Shown here: positions 8,891 to 21,384 of the stretch, piece after piece
Layout: the number at the start of each line of letters is the position of its first letter
Numbering within the stretch: position 1 is the first letter of the stretch
Origin: Sebaldella termitidis ATCC 33386
GTDB lineage: Bacteria; Fusobacteriota; Fusobacteriia; Fusobacteriales; Leptotrichiaceae
Length of the DNA: 64,000 nucleotides
Assembly (NCBI RefSeq): GCF_000024405.1
Contig: NC_013517.1
Location: 2,693,989 to 2,757,988 of the forward strand
Direction: 5' to 3'
Notes under the pieces: generated by a model
Databases searched by the model: none
What the model was told of the DNA's origin: nothing
Seen by the model: only the letters and a program-made list of their open reading frames with translations
Translations under genes and position numbers: made by a program

Positions 8891-9181
8891 TTGAAAGAAA
8901 GTATAAAAAAACAAATTCAAAAAGAAGTAATTATTACGTGTATATTGTATATCTTTTATTTTTTATGGTGGTGTCTGTTCGGCTTCGGACTGGGGAACAG
9001 AAAGACTGAGGAATATACTTATATTTTCGGACTTCCGAGCTGGTTTTTCTATTCATGTATTTTGGGATTTATGGTTTTTTCCACTCTGGTTTACTTTTCT
9101 CTGAAATACTTTTTTAAAGATATACCTTTAGATGAAAATTTTGAAAATGAAGAGCAGGGATGTGAAAAAATTGACAAATAA
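8891..9181 (+). CDS. yhdT: YhdT family membrane protein (DUF997)
   Basis: The 96-residue protein has two hydrophobic segments (about residues 12-32 and 48-70) separated by a short loop containing GLPSWFFYSCILG, the hallmark of YhdT/DUF997. In many bacteria yhdT sits directly upstream of panF, as here, and is thought to assist pantothenate uptake; its exact role is not known. The start is TTG at 8891, chosen because GCGGAGGTG precedes it. The end overlaps the start of panF, so the two are translationally coupled. Confidence 0.85.
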   Translation: MKESIKKQIQKEVIITCILYIFYFLWWCLFGFGLGNRKTEEYTYIFGLPSWFFYSCILGFMVFSTLVYFSLKYFFKDIPLDENFENEEQGCEKIDK

Positions 9182-10634
9182 TAAATTACTTATCATATTA
9201 CCTATAATAATCTATCTGATGATCATGCTTTATATCGCATACAGGGTAAAACGGATGGAAAAACGTTCAAATTTAAATTTTATTGAAGAATACTACATGG
9301 GAAGCCGGAGCATGGGCGGTTTTGTTCTTGCCATGACCATTATAGCAAGTTATGTAAGTGCAAGTTCGTTTATAGGCGGTCCGGCTATTGCATATAACAT
9401 AGGACTCGGCTGGGTTTTTCTTGCCTGTATACAAACACCCACAGCTTTTCTGACTTTGGGAATACTTGGAAAAAAACTGGCTATTATATCAAGAAAAATA
9501 AACGGCGTTACTATAATAGATTATCTTAAAGCACGGTACAGCAGTGATATTGTAGTGGTAAGCGGCGCTCTGCTGACTCTTGTTTTTTTTATAGCCTCGA
9601 TGATTGCGCAGTTCATAGGCGGTGCACGTCTTATTGAAACTGTTACCGGATATGACTATACTACCGGACTTATTTTATTTTGCCTTATTGTTATTATTTA
9701 CACTGCTTTCGGCGGTTTCAGAACTGTAGCCATAACGGATGCCATACAGGGCGTGGTTATGATTATTGCCGCTGTATGTTTGTTTTTAAAGCTGTACCAG
9801 GTAGGCGGAGGTATGGGAAATATTGTAAAAAATATAGCTGAAATAAATCCTGATCTTTTGAGACCTGATTCAGGCGGAAATCTTCCTATCCCTTATCTTC
9901 TTTCATTCTGGGTGCTTGTAGGAGTGGCAATTTTAGGACTGCCTCAGACTACTGTCAGATGTATGGGATTTAAAGATTCAAAATCTATGCATAATGCTAT
10001 GTTTATAGGAACACTTGTAGTAGGCTTTCTTATGATTGTTACACATATGATAGGATTTATGTCTATTCCGCTGATGCCCGGAGCAGAGGTCGGTGATAAG
10101 CTGATTCCTATGGTCAGCCTGAAGTATCTGAATCCTATTTTAGTAGGTATTTTTATAGGAGGACCGCTTGCGGCAATTATGTCCACTATTGATACAATGC
10201 TTATTATTGCTTCATCAGCAATAGTAAAAGACTTATACCTTAACTATTTTTCAAAATCAAAAAAAATAAATGAGAAAAAAATAAGAACTATCAGTACTAT
10301 GACTACTCTTATTATTGGGTTAATTGTATTTTTTCTGTCTCTTGACCCTCCAAAGCTGCTGGTTTATATTAATCTTTTTGCATTCGGAGGACTTGAAGCA
10401 TCTTTTCTGTGCCCTATACTTTTCGGACTTTACTGGAGAAGGGCAAATTCCACAGGTGCTGTATTATCCATGCTAAGCGGTGTTGTTTCCTTTATCTATC
10501 TTTCATACAAGAAAATAACTGTTTTTGAAACAAACCAGATTGTACCTGCTATTCTGATCTCTATATTATTTTTTATAATCGGATCGTTTCTTGGTAAAAA
10601 AGAGCCTGAAGAGAAATTAAAGTATTTCTTTTAA
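9162..10634 (+). CDS. panF: Sodium/pantothenate symporter
   Basis: This sodium:solute symporter family (SSS) protein of about 490 residues imports pantothenate, the precursor used by CoaBC. It has about 13 hydrophobic segments. The region around EEYYMGSRSMGGFVLAMTIIASYVSASSFIGGPAIAY, read in pieces, is typical of PanF and other SSS carriers, and GGFRTVAITDAIQG is the conserved SSS motif. I place the start at GTG 9162 (AGCAGGGA just upstream); ATG 9132 is possible but lies deeper in yhdT. A bidirectional terminator follows. Confidence 0.9.
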   Translation: MKKLTNNKLLIILPIIIYLMIMLYIAYRVKRMEKRSNLNFIEEYYMGSRSMGGFVLAMTIIASYVSASSFIGGPAIAYNIGLGWVFLACIQTPTAFLTLGILGKKLAIISRKINGVTIIDYLKARYSSDIVVVSGALLTLVFFIASMIAQFIGGARLIETVTGYDYTTGLILFCLIVIIYTAFGGFRTVAITDAIQGVVMIIAAVCLFLKLYQVGGGMGNIVKNIAEINPDLLRPDSGGNLPIPYLLSFWVLVGVAILGLPQTTVRCMGFKDSKSMHNAMFIGTLVVGFLMIVTHMIGFMSIPLMPGAEVGDKLIPMVSLKYLNPILVGIFIGGPLAAIMSTIDTMLIIASSAIVKDLYLNYFSKSKKINEKKIRTISTMTTLIIGLIVFFLSLDPPKLLVYINLFAFGGLEASFLCPILFGLYWRRANSTGAVLSMLSGVVSFIYLSYKKITVFETNQIVPAILISILFFIIGSFLGKKEPEEKLKYFF

Positions 10635-10660
10635 TCCAGAAACACAATTATTTATATAAA

Positions 10661-10704
10661 AGAAAGACCATATAAATCCTTCTTGTGATTCATATGGTCT
10701 TTCT
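10661..10704. terminator. Bidirectional terminator between panF and the DUF1439 gene
   Basis: AGAAAGACCATAT (10661-10673) pairs with ATATGGTCTTTCT (10692-10704). It lies between two convergent genes and can serve both. Confidence 0.85.
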
Positions 10705-10705
10705 C

Positions 10706-11218
10706 TTAGTTTTTTACCGTTACATAAAGACTTCCTTTTTCTATTTTTATACCAAGAATTTCATAATCTTTATATTTTTCCTCCATCTCATAAACAGGCT
10801 TTTTAGCAAGATAATTTGCCAGAAGCTCATTTATTACATCATAAATTCTCCCCTTTTCTACAAGTGAACCATCCTTATTTCTGATCTCATCTACTGACAG
10901 ATTAGTAAGATAAACTTCTCTTGTAGCACTGTCATATGACACTGCGCTGCTTACTTTTGTTTTACCCTCTGACTTGTTTCCGGCAAGTGAAATTTTATAA
11001 TCCAGATCCATAATAAGTCTCTCATCACTAAAAGATACTTTCGGATTTTCAAGAAGAGCTCTTGCCAGAACCAGATTTTTATCCACAGGAAATTCTTTGG
11101 CAACAGCTTTATTTACTAAAAACAAAGGTACTCTTACCGTTTTTTCCCCTTTTTCACAGGAAACTACCAGCAGTATTACTGTTATTAATGAGATCATTAA
11201 TAAAAAAAATCTTTTCAT
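10706..11218 (-). CDS. DUF1439 (YceB-like) lipoprotein
   Basis: The 170-residue protein has a signal sequence ending in the lipobox VVSC, then a region with VRVPLFLVNKAVAKEFPV and alternating strand-like segments that fit the YceB/DUF1439 family, which has a lipid-binding tubular fold. It should be anchored in a membrane facing the periplasm. Its function is unknown. The upstream azlC gene is divergent, with about 55 bp between the starts. Confidence 0.75.
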   Translation of the reverse strand: MKRFFLLMISLITVILLVVSCEKGEKTVRVPLFLVNKAVAKEFPVDKNLVLARALLENPKVSFSDERLIMDLDYKISLAGNKSEGKTKVSSAVSYDSATREVYLTNLSVDEIRNKDGSLVEKGRIYDVINELLANYLAKKPVYEMEEKYKDYEILGIKIEKGSLYVTVKN

Positions 11219-11273
11219 TTTATCACCAAACCTTTATAATGTACATATAGATTTTAATATTGAAAGGGAGTAT

Positions 11274-11996
11274 ATGTCAACTACTAATTTAAAAAATTTC
11301 AAACTCGGTCTTCTGACTGGCAGCAGTATTGCAATTGGTTATATTCCTCTCGGGGTTTCCTTCGGAATTTTCTCTAAAAATTCCGGTATGAATTCTTTAC
11401 TGTCTTTTTTTATGTCTTTGGTTAACTATGCAGGAGCTTCACAATTCATCAGTACAAAGCTGATGTTTGATGGTACTTCCAGAATTTTTGAGATTATTTT
11501 GGCAGTTATTATACTGAATTCCAGATATTCTCTTTTAAACCTGCTAATTTATCAAAAACTGGAAAATAAAGCATCATTTAAATTTAAGGCCCTTATAGGG
11601 CTGGGACTTACAGATGAAACTATATCTTATCTTTCTTTTTATTCCAATAATAACCCTTACTACATGCTGGGGCTTAATACACTGCCTTACCTCTCATTCG
11701 GGTTTGGAACACTTGCAGGTTCTTTATTCGGAGACGTACTGCCGCAGACTCTGTCAAACAGCCTTAATATAATATTATATGCATTATTTCTCGGGCTTAT
11801 TGTACCTTCCCTGAAAAAGGAAATAAAGTATATACGTGTAGTAATATTAGTTATTATAATAAAACTGATGTTTATGTATGTTCCTGTAATAAGCCTGCTT
11901 TCAAACGGTTGGAAAATAACTCTTTCCATACTTTTAGCAGCTGTTATATACACGAATTTATTCTACAAGGAAGAAACAGGTGAAGAGAATGACTAA
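11274..11996 (+). CDS. azlC: AzlC family branched-chain amino acid exporter subunit
   Basis: The 240-residue protein has several hydrophobic segments and the AzlC/YgaZ signature around GYIPLGVSFGIFSKNSG and VNYAGASQFISTKLM. Together with AzlD it forms a branched-chain amino acid exporter (YgaZH type). The ATG at 11274 has AAAGGGAG just upstream; a longer frame from 11097 overlaps the divergent gene and is not used. The stop overlaps azlD. Confidence 0.9.
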   Translation: MSTTNLKNFKLGLLTGSSIAIGYIPLGVSFGIFSKNSGMNSLLSFFMSLVNYAGASQFISTKLMFDGTSRIFEIILAVIILNSRYSLLNLLIYQKLENKASFKFKALIGLGLTDETISYLSFYSNNNPYYMLGLNTLPYLSFGFGTLAGSLFGDVLPQTLSNSLNIILYALFLGLIVPSLKKEIKYIRVVILVIIIKLMFMYVPVISLLSNGWKITLSILLAAVIYTNLFYKEETGEEND

Positions 11997-12294
11997 CCAG
12001 AAAATCTTTTTTATTGTTGTTATTTTATCATGTTCTACAATTTTTCTTAGACTTATTCCTTTATTTATAAAAGTGGATACTTCTTCGCCTAAGGTGAGAA
12101 CCTTTTTTAAAGCTCTGCCTTTTGCTGCATTGAGCTCTCTCATTTTTCCCGATATTTTTACGTCTACAGGAAATATTGTTACTTCTGTCATAGGAGCTTT
12201 TATAGCATTTGTGCTGGCATATAAAAAAGTCAATTTAGGACTTAATATACTGATCTCTGTAATTAGTGTTTATTTAATTAGCCTGTTTATTTAG
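11989..12294 (+). CDS. azlD: AzlD family branched-chain amino acid exporter subunit
   Basis: This small protein of about 101 residues has three to four hydrophobic segments and the AzlD pattern LRLIPLF and KALPFAALSSLIFPDI. It is the partner of AzlC, and the genes overlap by 8 bp, which fits equimolar translation. GGTGAAGAG precedes the ATG at 11989; GTG 11980 is an alternative start adding three codons. Confidence 0.9.
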   Translation: MTNQKIFFIVVILSCSTIFLRLIPLFIKVDTSSPKVRTFFKALPFAALSSLIFPDIFTSTGNIVTSVIGAFIAFVLAYKKVNLGLNILISVISVYLISLFI

Positions 12295-12340
12295 TTTATT
12301 TTTAATTCAACGTTTTTTACTTTATAAACAGCTTAATATA

Positions 12341-12369
12341 TTGATTTTTAGTACTTTATAAGTTATAAT
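12341..12369 (+). promoter_or_regulatory. Promoter and leader hairpin of the ROK regulator gene
   Basis: TTGATT (12341-12346) and TATAAT (12364-12369) are exactly 17 nt apart. Farther down, CCCCTA and TAGGGG (about 12429-12453) could pair just before the ribosome binding site GGGGAG. Confidence 0.7.
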
Positions 12370-12465
12370 AGAATATGATCGACATTTTTATTTTAAATAT
12401 GGTTTTAGCTTTTTATTATTTTTTATCACCCCTATATTAAAAGACTGTAGGGGAAAGGGGAGAAA

Positions 12466-13491
12466 ATGAACAATAAGGAAAATATCATTAATTTGATCAA
12501 AACTTATGAAGTATTAACCAAACCTCAAATTTCAAAGCTTACTAAATTAAGCCTTCCTACTATCAATAAGTATGTAAATGATCTTATTGATGAAAAAATT
12601 TTAGAGGTTGATTCTACTTCAAGAAGACGTACTGAGGGAAAGCCGCCGACATATTACCGTCTGAACAGAAACTACGGTAAACTGCTGGGAGTTTTCTTTC
12701 ACAGAAACAGTATCATTTTTTTAGTAACTAACATAATCGGAAATATTGAAAAAAAGACCCAAAAAAGAATTTCTACTACTAAAAATTTTACAAAAGAAAA
12801 AATTGGCGAGATTATTTCTAAATATATAAGAGAAAATAATCTGAAAAATCATATTAAATTTATTTCTATCGGTATCCCGGGAATTATAGAAAATGCATCT
12901 AAAATAGTGGAAACTACAATAACACCTTCACTTAACAATCAGAAACTGGGTTCATATCTTGAATCTAAACTGGATATCCCGGTAATTCTGGAAAATGACA
13001 TTAATCTTGTAGTAAAAAATCTCCATAATAAAAGAGAATATCAGGATTATAATAATTTAATATATCTGCATATCGGAGATGAAAATAAAAGTATTGTTGG
13101 TGGAAGTGTTATTCTAAACGATAAGCTTTATACTGGAAAATCAAGCTTTATCGGCGAGTTTTCATATCTGGCTTTTGACGATCATCTTTTTGATTCTAAA
13201 AGCAGAATTTCATTTGAAAGTATGGAGCAGTATTTTCTGGAAAAAATAAAGACTCCCGATGAAAAAATAAAGTTTGTTTCTTCACTTATTCTGAAACTGA
13301 TTCCTACTTTAAACCCGGAAATTTTGTTTATAGAATGTAAGTTAATTTCACATGAAGAAATTTATGAAATAAATTCACTCCTTGAGACTTTCATTGATAA
13401 AATGCATCTTCCGGTCATAACTAAAATGGAAAGTAAAGATTTGGGACTTTTGGGAACAATAGATCATGCTCTGGAATTTTTATATCCATAA
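12466..13491 (+). CDS. ROK family transcriptional regulator
   Basis: The 341-residue protein has an N-terminal winged helix (KPQISKLTKLSLPTINKYVNDL, read as two helices) followed by a ROK domain with SIGIPGIIE and ILENDINLVV. This is the layout of NagC/XylR-type sugar repressors. The zinc motif CxCGxxGC of ROK proteins is absent; the corresponding region reads SRISFESMEQYF. The sugar bound is not predictable, and the protein may have lost zinc. A terminator follows directly. It could control the neighbouring beta-glucoside genes, but no operator is visible. Confidence 0.85.
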   Translation: MNNKENIINLIKTYEVLTKPQISKLTKLSLPTINKYVNDLIDEKILEVDSTSRRRTEGKPPTYYRLNRNYGKLLGVFFHRNSIIFLVTNIIGNIEKKTQKRISTTKNFTKEKIGEIISKYIRENNLKNHIKFISIGIPGIIENASKIVETTITPSLNNQKLGSYLESKLDIPVILENDINLVVKNLHNKREYQDYNNLIYLHIGDENKSIVGGSVILNDKLYTGKSSFIGEFSYLAFDDHLFDSKSRISFESMEQYFLEKIKTPDEKIKFVSSLILKLIPTLNPEILFIECKLISHEEIYEINSLLETFIDKMHLPVITKMESKDLGLLGTIDHALEFLYP

Positions 13492-13514
13492 AAATTCATT
13501 AACAGTTATTGTAC

Positions 13515-13538
13515 GGACAGTTTATACTGTCCTTTTTT
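13515..13538 (+). terminator. Terminator of the ROK regulator gene
   Basis: GGACAG and CTGTCC around TTTATA, followed by six T. Confidence 0.9.
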
Positions 13539-13545
13539 GTTATAT

Positions 13546-13580
13546 AAAAAGAGACAGAAATACTACATTATTTCTGTCTC
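13546..13580 (-). terminator. Terminator of the beta-glucoside operon
   Basis: GAGACAGAAA and TTTCTGTCTC pair perfectly, and TTTTTATA follows on the minus strand. It lies about 95 bp beyond the last gene of the operon. Confidence 0.8.
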
Positions 13581-13673
13581 ATAAAGGGGGGGTTATGAGG
13601 TTTTAAACTCATGTGTTAATTATACCACATATATTACAAAAATCAAGCACAAAATTTATTTTTTTCTTATTAA

Positions 13674-14441
13674 TTAATTTTCTAACTGTTTTTTTCCTTT
13701 TTCTACATATTTCATGCTTCCAATTTCATCTACAGTAAATTTCCCGTTATTGTATATGATTTTTACTACAGCAGCATTTGAAAGTCCTTTATTTTTTTGC
13801 GGATTATCTGTCATATCAGAAATCATAACCTGAATAGACATTCCCGATGAAATAACAAGTACATTTCCTCCGCCTTTTGCAGCAGTCTCCTCAGCTATTT
13901 CCTTTAATGCTCTTTGTGTTCTTTCCTTTACCTGGCTGTAATTTTCCGCAAGACCTTTGGGATCTTCCTTTGCTATAGCATCTACTACTCTGGAAATATC
14001 TATTTTATCAAAGTTTTTCAGATACTCCTCAGTGCTCATTCCCATTCCTTTTGCAGCAGCTTCTTTGGCGGCAGAATTAAAATCTCCTTCGAATCCTCCG
14101 TAAAATACTTCTCTCAAGCCTTTTTTTTCCACCAATTTATAATTTTTTATTCCCATTTGATTTAGTATTACTTCCATCGTTTCCCTCTGACGTCCGGCAT
14201 CACTGGAATAATATCCGGAAAATTTTATATCCTTTAATCCTTCACCGAGATATTTTGCTACTTCAATGCCCGGCTCAGTCAAGGGCGAGTCAGCCCACCC
14301 CTGTACTCTGTCAAAGGTATTAAATAAAGTTTTTCCATGTCTGGCAAAATAAATTGTTACCGTGTTATTTTTATTTTTTACACTCTCTCCCATTACTCCC
14401 CAGGAAAATAGTATAATTAATAAAACCAATAGCTTTTTCAT
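13674..14441 (-). CDS. Exported histidine phosphatase (phosphoglycerate mutase-like)
   Basis: This protein of about 255 residues has an N-terminal signal peptide (KKLLVLLIILFSWGVMG) and a histidine-phosphatase domain with the catalytic FARHGKTLFN motif. SSDAGRQRETM and the acidic REVFYGGFEG region are also present. The second catalytic histidine, normally in a VSHG motif near the C-terminus, is replaced: the text reads VISSGMSI. It may therefore be weakly active or inactive. I prefer ATG 14441 over 14456 for spacing. It follows the glucosidase gene by about 30 bp and is probably the last gene of that operon; periplasmic dephosphorylation is one possible role. Confidence 0.8.
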   Translation of the reverse strand: MKKLLVLLIILFSWGVMGESVKNKNNTVTIYFARHGKTLFNTFDRVQGWADSPLTEPGIEVAKYLGEGLKDIKFSGYYSSDAGRQRETMEVILNQMGIKNYKLVEKKGLREVFYGGFEGDFNSAAKEAAAKGMGMSTEEYLKNFDKIDISRVVDAIAKEDPKGLAENYSQVKERTQRALKEIAEETAAKGGGNVLVISSGMSIQVMISDMTDNPQKNKGLSNAAVVKIIYNNGKFTVDEIGSMKYVEKGKKQLEN

Positions 14442-14473
14442 TTTCTTCCACACCATCCTTTGTATTTTTTCGA

Positions 14474-15934
<1,461 letters not shown>

Positions 15935-15957
15935 TTATTTATATTTATTTTAACTTA

Positions 15958-17982
<2,025 letters not shown>

Positions 17983-17990
<8 letters not shown>

Positions 17991-18017
17991 GCCTTAAAAA
18001 ATATTAAGTAACAATCC
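17983..18017 (-). promoter_or_regulatory. Ribonucleic antiterminator (RAT) for the BglG/LicT protein
   Basis: On the minus strand the sequence starts GGATTGTTACTTAAT and ends AAGGCAAGACC, matching the RAT bound by BglG/LicT antiterminators (GGATTGTTACT...AGGCAAAACC). Its 3' half supplies the 5' arm of the terminator that follows, so the two structures exclude each other. Confidence 0.9.
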
Positions 18018-18034
18018 ATCTATATTATTCTTAT

Positions 18035-18880
18035 TTAATTCCATTCTTTTCTCAGCTTTTCTATATGAATACTTAAGTATACCATTTCATCTCTGGAAAA
18101 GCTATAATTATAATTTTTTTTAATATGTTCAAATATTTTTACCGTGCAGGCAAATGATTCTTTATAGCTCGCTCTTATTACATTAAAAAGCTCATCGTCA
18201 TTGCTGTGATTGCAGGTTGTATTATTAAGAAGCCTTTGTGCAAGAAATTTCAGATGAACGATAAATCTGTAATATGTCTGATTTTCCTCGTCCAGCTCTA
18301 CATTGAAATGATATTTTAGTATATTTGTAATCTCTTTTATTATTTTAGTAATAATCATTACATTCATCATATTCTCATTTAACTCTGCATTTACTATATG
18401 AAGTGCTATAAAGCCTGCTTCATCGTCGGGAAGTGAAAGATCTACAGTGTCTTTTATTATTTTCAGCGCTTCCTGTCCTATCAGATATTCATCCTTATAG
18501 CTGCTTTTTATTTCCCAGAACAGGATATTCTTGAGTGACTGTCCGTCGCCGAATCTTTTTACTGCAAAATATATGTGATCTGATAAAGTAATATATATAG
18601 TATCACTTAATTTCATCTGTAATTTTTCTTCTGCAAGCTTTACTATTTTTTCAGTAATATCAATATATTCAGCAGGTATTCTTTCTATCGTGTCTTCCAG
18701 TTTTTTGTACAGATTTTTATCTTCCCTTGTTTGTGTAAATATTTTTTCTATTTTACTCTCATCTACATTATCACCGCGTTTTTTCCCGAAAGCCAGACCG
18801 CATCCCATAATGATAACTTCTTCCCCGGCTTCTGTTTTCACAGTGACAACATTATTGTTTAATACTTTTAATATCTTCAT
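18035..18880 (-). CDS. BglG/LicT family transcriptional antiterminator
   Basis: The 281-residue RNA-binding protein has a CAT domain (MKILKVLNNNVVTVK...EVIIMGCGLAFGKKRGD) and two PRD domains, each with conserved histidines (HIYFAVKR, LHIVNAE; HLKFLAQR, LSIHIEKL). It binds the RAT in the downstream leader and is controlled by EIIB and HPr phosphorylation on the PRD histidines. I use ATG 18880, preceded by AGAGGGTG, not the longer frame from 18979. It is the first gene of the operon and is followed by bglF, bglA and the phosphatase. Confidence 0.93.
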   Translation of the reverse strand: MKILKVLNNNVVTVKTEAGEEVIIMGCGLAFGKKRGDNVDESKIEKIFTQTREDKNLYKKLEDTIERIPAEYIDITEKIVKLAEEKLQMKLSDTIYITLSDHIYFAVKRFGDGQSLKNILFWEIKSSYKDEYLIGQEALKIIKDTVDLSLPDDEAGFIALHIVNAELNENMMNVMIITKIIKEITNILKYHFNVELDEENQTYYRFIVHLKFLAQRLLNNTTCNHSNDDELFNVIRASYKESFACTVKIFEHIKKNYNYSFSRDEMVYLSIHIEKLRKEWN

Positions 18881-18928
18881 ATTACACCCTCTGTAAAAAT
18901 ATTCTTTTTCCTGCTGGTTCTCAGCTGA

Positions 18929-18958
18929 CTTATATTTAACATGCTGAATAACTGTCAA
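18929..18958 (-). promoter_or_regulatory. Promoter of the beta-glucoside operon
   Basis: On the minus strand TTGACA (18958-18953) is followed after about 18 nt by TATAAG, 49 bp before the antiterminator start. No second RAT or terminator is visible between this promoter and the gene, so the regulator itself appears not to be attenuated. Confidence 0.75.
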
Positions 18959-19195
18959 TATCAAAAACCTTACCCGCATCCGGATCTCTGAGTCAGAATG
19001 CCGGAATCAGTAATCTATTTTATAATTCTATCCAATTTATATATTTTTGTCAAATTTATTTTTTTTATTTATTTTTAAATAACTAATTTTTCAATACTTA
19101 TTTATTTTGTATGATATTTTTTCCAAAATTTACAGTTTTAAAAAAACATATCTTTTTCAAGCCCTTGATTTACAACTAAAAAACAAGACTTTTTA

Positions 19196-19690
19196 TCAGT
19201 CCTGTTTAGAATTTTTCTGTTTTATCAGTTTTGGTTTACCTGATTGCGTTGTCCCTATGATGTATACTCCGTTTTTATCCCTGAGTCGGATATCTATCAC
19301 AGGATAACAGCCGATTTCTGGTCCTGTTTCTTCGAGCTCCAGAGCATCTGAATATATTACCAGTGTTTTTATATCCAGTCCCTTAATTACTTCTGCACCG
19401 TAATAGACATTTTTCTTATCCCTGCCCATTGATGAATGAATCTGCTTAAACGTTTTAATATCTGACTCAAGAACTTTTTTTGCTTCGACTCCGTCATAAT
19501 AAAATATTTTATTATTTTTTATGAAATATCCTACCTGAAAACAATTATAGGAATAAACAACTAGTTTCCCCGCTTCTGAATTTGCTGTTATTTCTTTTTT
19601 TCCTGAATTTTCTGTTTTTAGATATATATTTGAAAAAAGAAAACACGGGAAAATTGTTATCCCTATTATAGTCCGGAATTTATTATTCAT
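19196..19690 (-). CDS. Exported DKNYY family protein
   Basis: The 164-residue protein has a hydrophobic N-terminus (TIIGITIFPCFLFSN) and DKNYY-type repeats: DIKTFKQIHSSMGRDKKNVYYGAEVI and, at the end, RLRDKNGVYIIG. DKNYY proteins are common in fusobacteria and their function is unknown. ATG 19690 with AAGGAGTATAGA upstream is preferred over an earlier in-frame codon at 19720. The gene stands alone on the minus strand. Confidence 0.8.
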   Translation of the reverse strand: MNNKFRTIIGITIFPCFLFSNIYLKTENSGKKEITANSEAGKLVVYSYNCFQVGYFIKNNKIFYYDGVEAKKVLESDIKTFKQIHSSMGRDKKNVYYGAEVIKGLDIKTLVIYSDALELEETGPEIGCYPVIDIRLRDKNGVYIIGTTQSGKPKLIKQKNSKQD

Positions 19691-19856
19691 TCTATACTCC
19701 TTTATTATATAAAACAGCATGTATTCCTGCTTGTCTTACAATATATTTTTTTTATGTAAATATTTGTTATATCTTTATTTTTATTTATGTTATAATAAAT
19801 TAATAGTATCTGTAAAAATACAGTCATGTAAATCTAACTACAGAGAGGTGTTTTTT

Positions 19857-20063
19857 ATGATTCATAATTTAAAAAAAAGATACGTTCTTGATATTTCAAC
19901 AGGAATTTGTCATGATTTAGACCACATTCGTAAAAATTGTCAGCTTAAGGAACTAAAATCACATCATATTTTTAATGCAGATTCTTTAGATGAAGAAATA
20001 AAAAGACATCCTGCGTATAAGATTAAATGTAAATACTGCATGCCACACCATGACTATGACTGA
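19857..20063 (+). CDS. Small His/Cys-rich protein, unknown
   Basis: The 68-residue protein has AGAGAGGTG before its ATG. It contains CHDLDH near residue 18 and a C-terminal CKYCMPHHDYD, so a small zinc-binding site is possible. I do not recognise a family. It lies opposite to its neighbours and has its own terminator, which supports an independent gene. Confidence 0.65.
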   Translation: MIHNLKKRYVLDISTGICHDLDHIRKNCQLKELKSHHIFNADSLDEEIKRHPAYKIKCKYCMPHHDYD

Positions 20064-20115
20064 TTTTTTTCACTTAGTCAGAAGTTTAGTTAAAATATAA
20101 TAATAAAGAATTTGA

Positions 20116-20142
20116 AAGAAGTCCGGAAAAGACTTCTTTTTT
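20116..20142 (+). terminator. Terminator of the small His/Cys gene
   Basis: AAGAAGTC and GACTTCTT around CGGAAAA, followed by TTTT. It may also stop the convergent hydrolase transcript. Confidence 0.8.
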
Positions 20143-20181
20143 ATAATTAAAATTTTTAAAACATTCTGTTTACGTTTATTC

Positions 20182-20889
20182 TTACGATAATATTGACTTA
20201 TCCAGCCAGTTATCAAAAAATTCCAGCTGTTCATTTGTATGAAAAAAATGCCCGCTGTTATCCATGATATACAAATTACAATGAAAAATCTCTGTAAAAT
20301 GGAGTATCGTCTCATATTCACAAACATCATCTTTTGAACCGTATAAAATTGAAGTCGGAATATCCCATACAGTAACAGGATGAGACCTTACATAACAATA
20401 AAAATCCCAGTAAAGCCTTTGCCCTATAGGAGTCATTATCTCCTTTTCTTTTTCCAGTCTTTCTTCACTGATATCAAACCAAAGCATCATATTATCAATA
20501 ATTTTACCCATATTTACAACCGGGGATAAAAATAATGACTGGCTTAATTTTTCATTTTTATACGCCATAAGACTAAAATAAGCTCCCATGCTGCAGGCAA
20601 ACAAGCTTACATTTTCATATCTTTCTTTTATATAATTTATTATTGCTGTAAGCTCTGACACACACTCCTGAACCTTACACAATGTATCTTCATTTTTTCT
20701 GTCTCCGTGCTCGGGAAGGTCAAAGCTCAATACCTGATAGCCTGAGCTTACAGCTTTTTCAGCAAATTTCATAATTATAATATCTTCTTTATGTGACATA
20801 TTTCCATGTACCGCTATAAAAACCTTCTTGCTTTCCTTTCCCCACAGAACCGCCGGAATTCCTTCCACTGTTAATTTCTGTTTTATCAT
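20182..20889 (-). CDS. Alpha/beta hydrolase
   Basis: The 235-residue cytosolic protein has the alpha/beta-hydrolase layout: oxyanion loop HGNMSHK, nucleophile elbow FACSMGAYF with Ala in the first Gly position, a likely catalytic Asp in YGSKDD, and His in DNSGHFFH. Substrate is unknown; thioesterase or carboxylesterase roles are possible. The ATG at 20889 follows GGGAAGA and is preferred over 20913. It is unlinked to the DKNYY genes apart from position and strand. Confidence 0.85.
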   Translation of the reverse strand: MIKQKLTVEGIPAVLWGKESKKVFIAVHGNMSHKEDIIIMKFAEKAVSSGYQVLSFDLPEHGDRKNEDTLCKVQECVSELTAIINYIKERYENVSLFACSMGAYFSLMAYKNEKLSQSLFLSPVVNMGKIIDNMMLWFDISEERLEKEKEIMTPIGQRLYWDFYCYVRSHPVTVWDIPTSILYGSKDDVCEYETILHFTEIFHCNLYIMDNSGHFFHTNEQLEFFDNWLDKSILS

Positions 20890-20948
20890 TTTTCTTCCCT
20901 TTTTACCTTTCATAAATTATATATTTGGGTTTAAACTTAATAAATTAT

Positions 20949-21323
20949 TTATAATACTTCTTTTACTTCATATCTTATTCCTTTATCTTCCAGTATATAA
21001 CCGGAGCTTCCGCATCCATATCCCCACACCGGTCTTATCGCCGGCTTTATTTCTTCTATTATTTTGAATGTTTGCGGATTAATATTTTCAAGTATTTTTC
21101 CCTGATAATATACATTATTTGTATCCTTTGCCAAAAGACTGTAATTTACAGAGCTTATGATTTCAAAAGATTTATAATCGGCTGCTTCCAATTGTATTTT
21201 TTCTCTGGATTCATAATACACTTTGTCATTTTCCAGTATATACCCTCTAAATAAACAGCTTAAAGAAAAGCTAAACTGAGAAAGTATAAACATTCCAGCT
21301 AAAATTATCAATTTTTTTTTCAT
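20949..21323 (-). CDS. Exported DKNYY family protein, paralogue A
   Basis: The 124-residue protein has a signal peptide (LIILAGMFILSQFSFSLS). Motifs include DYKSFEIISSVNYSLLAKD, NNVYYQGKIL and a C-terminal YGCGSSGYILEDKGI. It is about 60% identical by eye to the next gene at 21385, from signal peptide to C-terminus, so the two arose by tandem duplication. Conserved cysteines (LSCLFRGY, YGCGSSG) could form a disulfide. Function is unknown. Confidence 0.8.
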   Translation of the reverse strand: MKKKLIILAGMFILSQFSFSLSCLFRGYILENDKVYYESREKIQLEAADYKSFEIISSVNYSLLAKDTNNVYYQGKILENINPQTFKIIEEIKPAIRPVWGYGCGSSGYILEDKGIRYEVKEVL

Positions 21324-21384
21324 ATTTTCTCCCTTTTGTAACTTTTTATTCTGTCGTATTTTTTAGAATTCTTGGGTATACATC

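Noticed and set aside
8821..9009. Frame of 62 codons overlapping yhdT
   Set aside because: Shifted frame of yhdT; the yhdT frame has the GGAGGTG site and the family motif.
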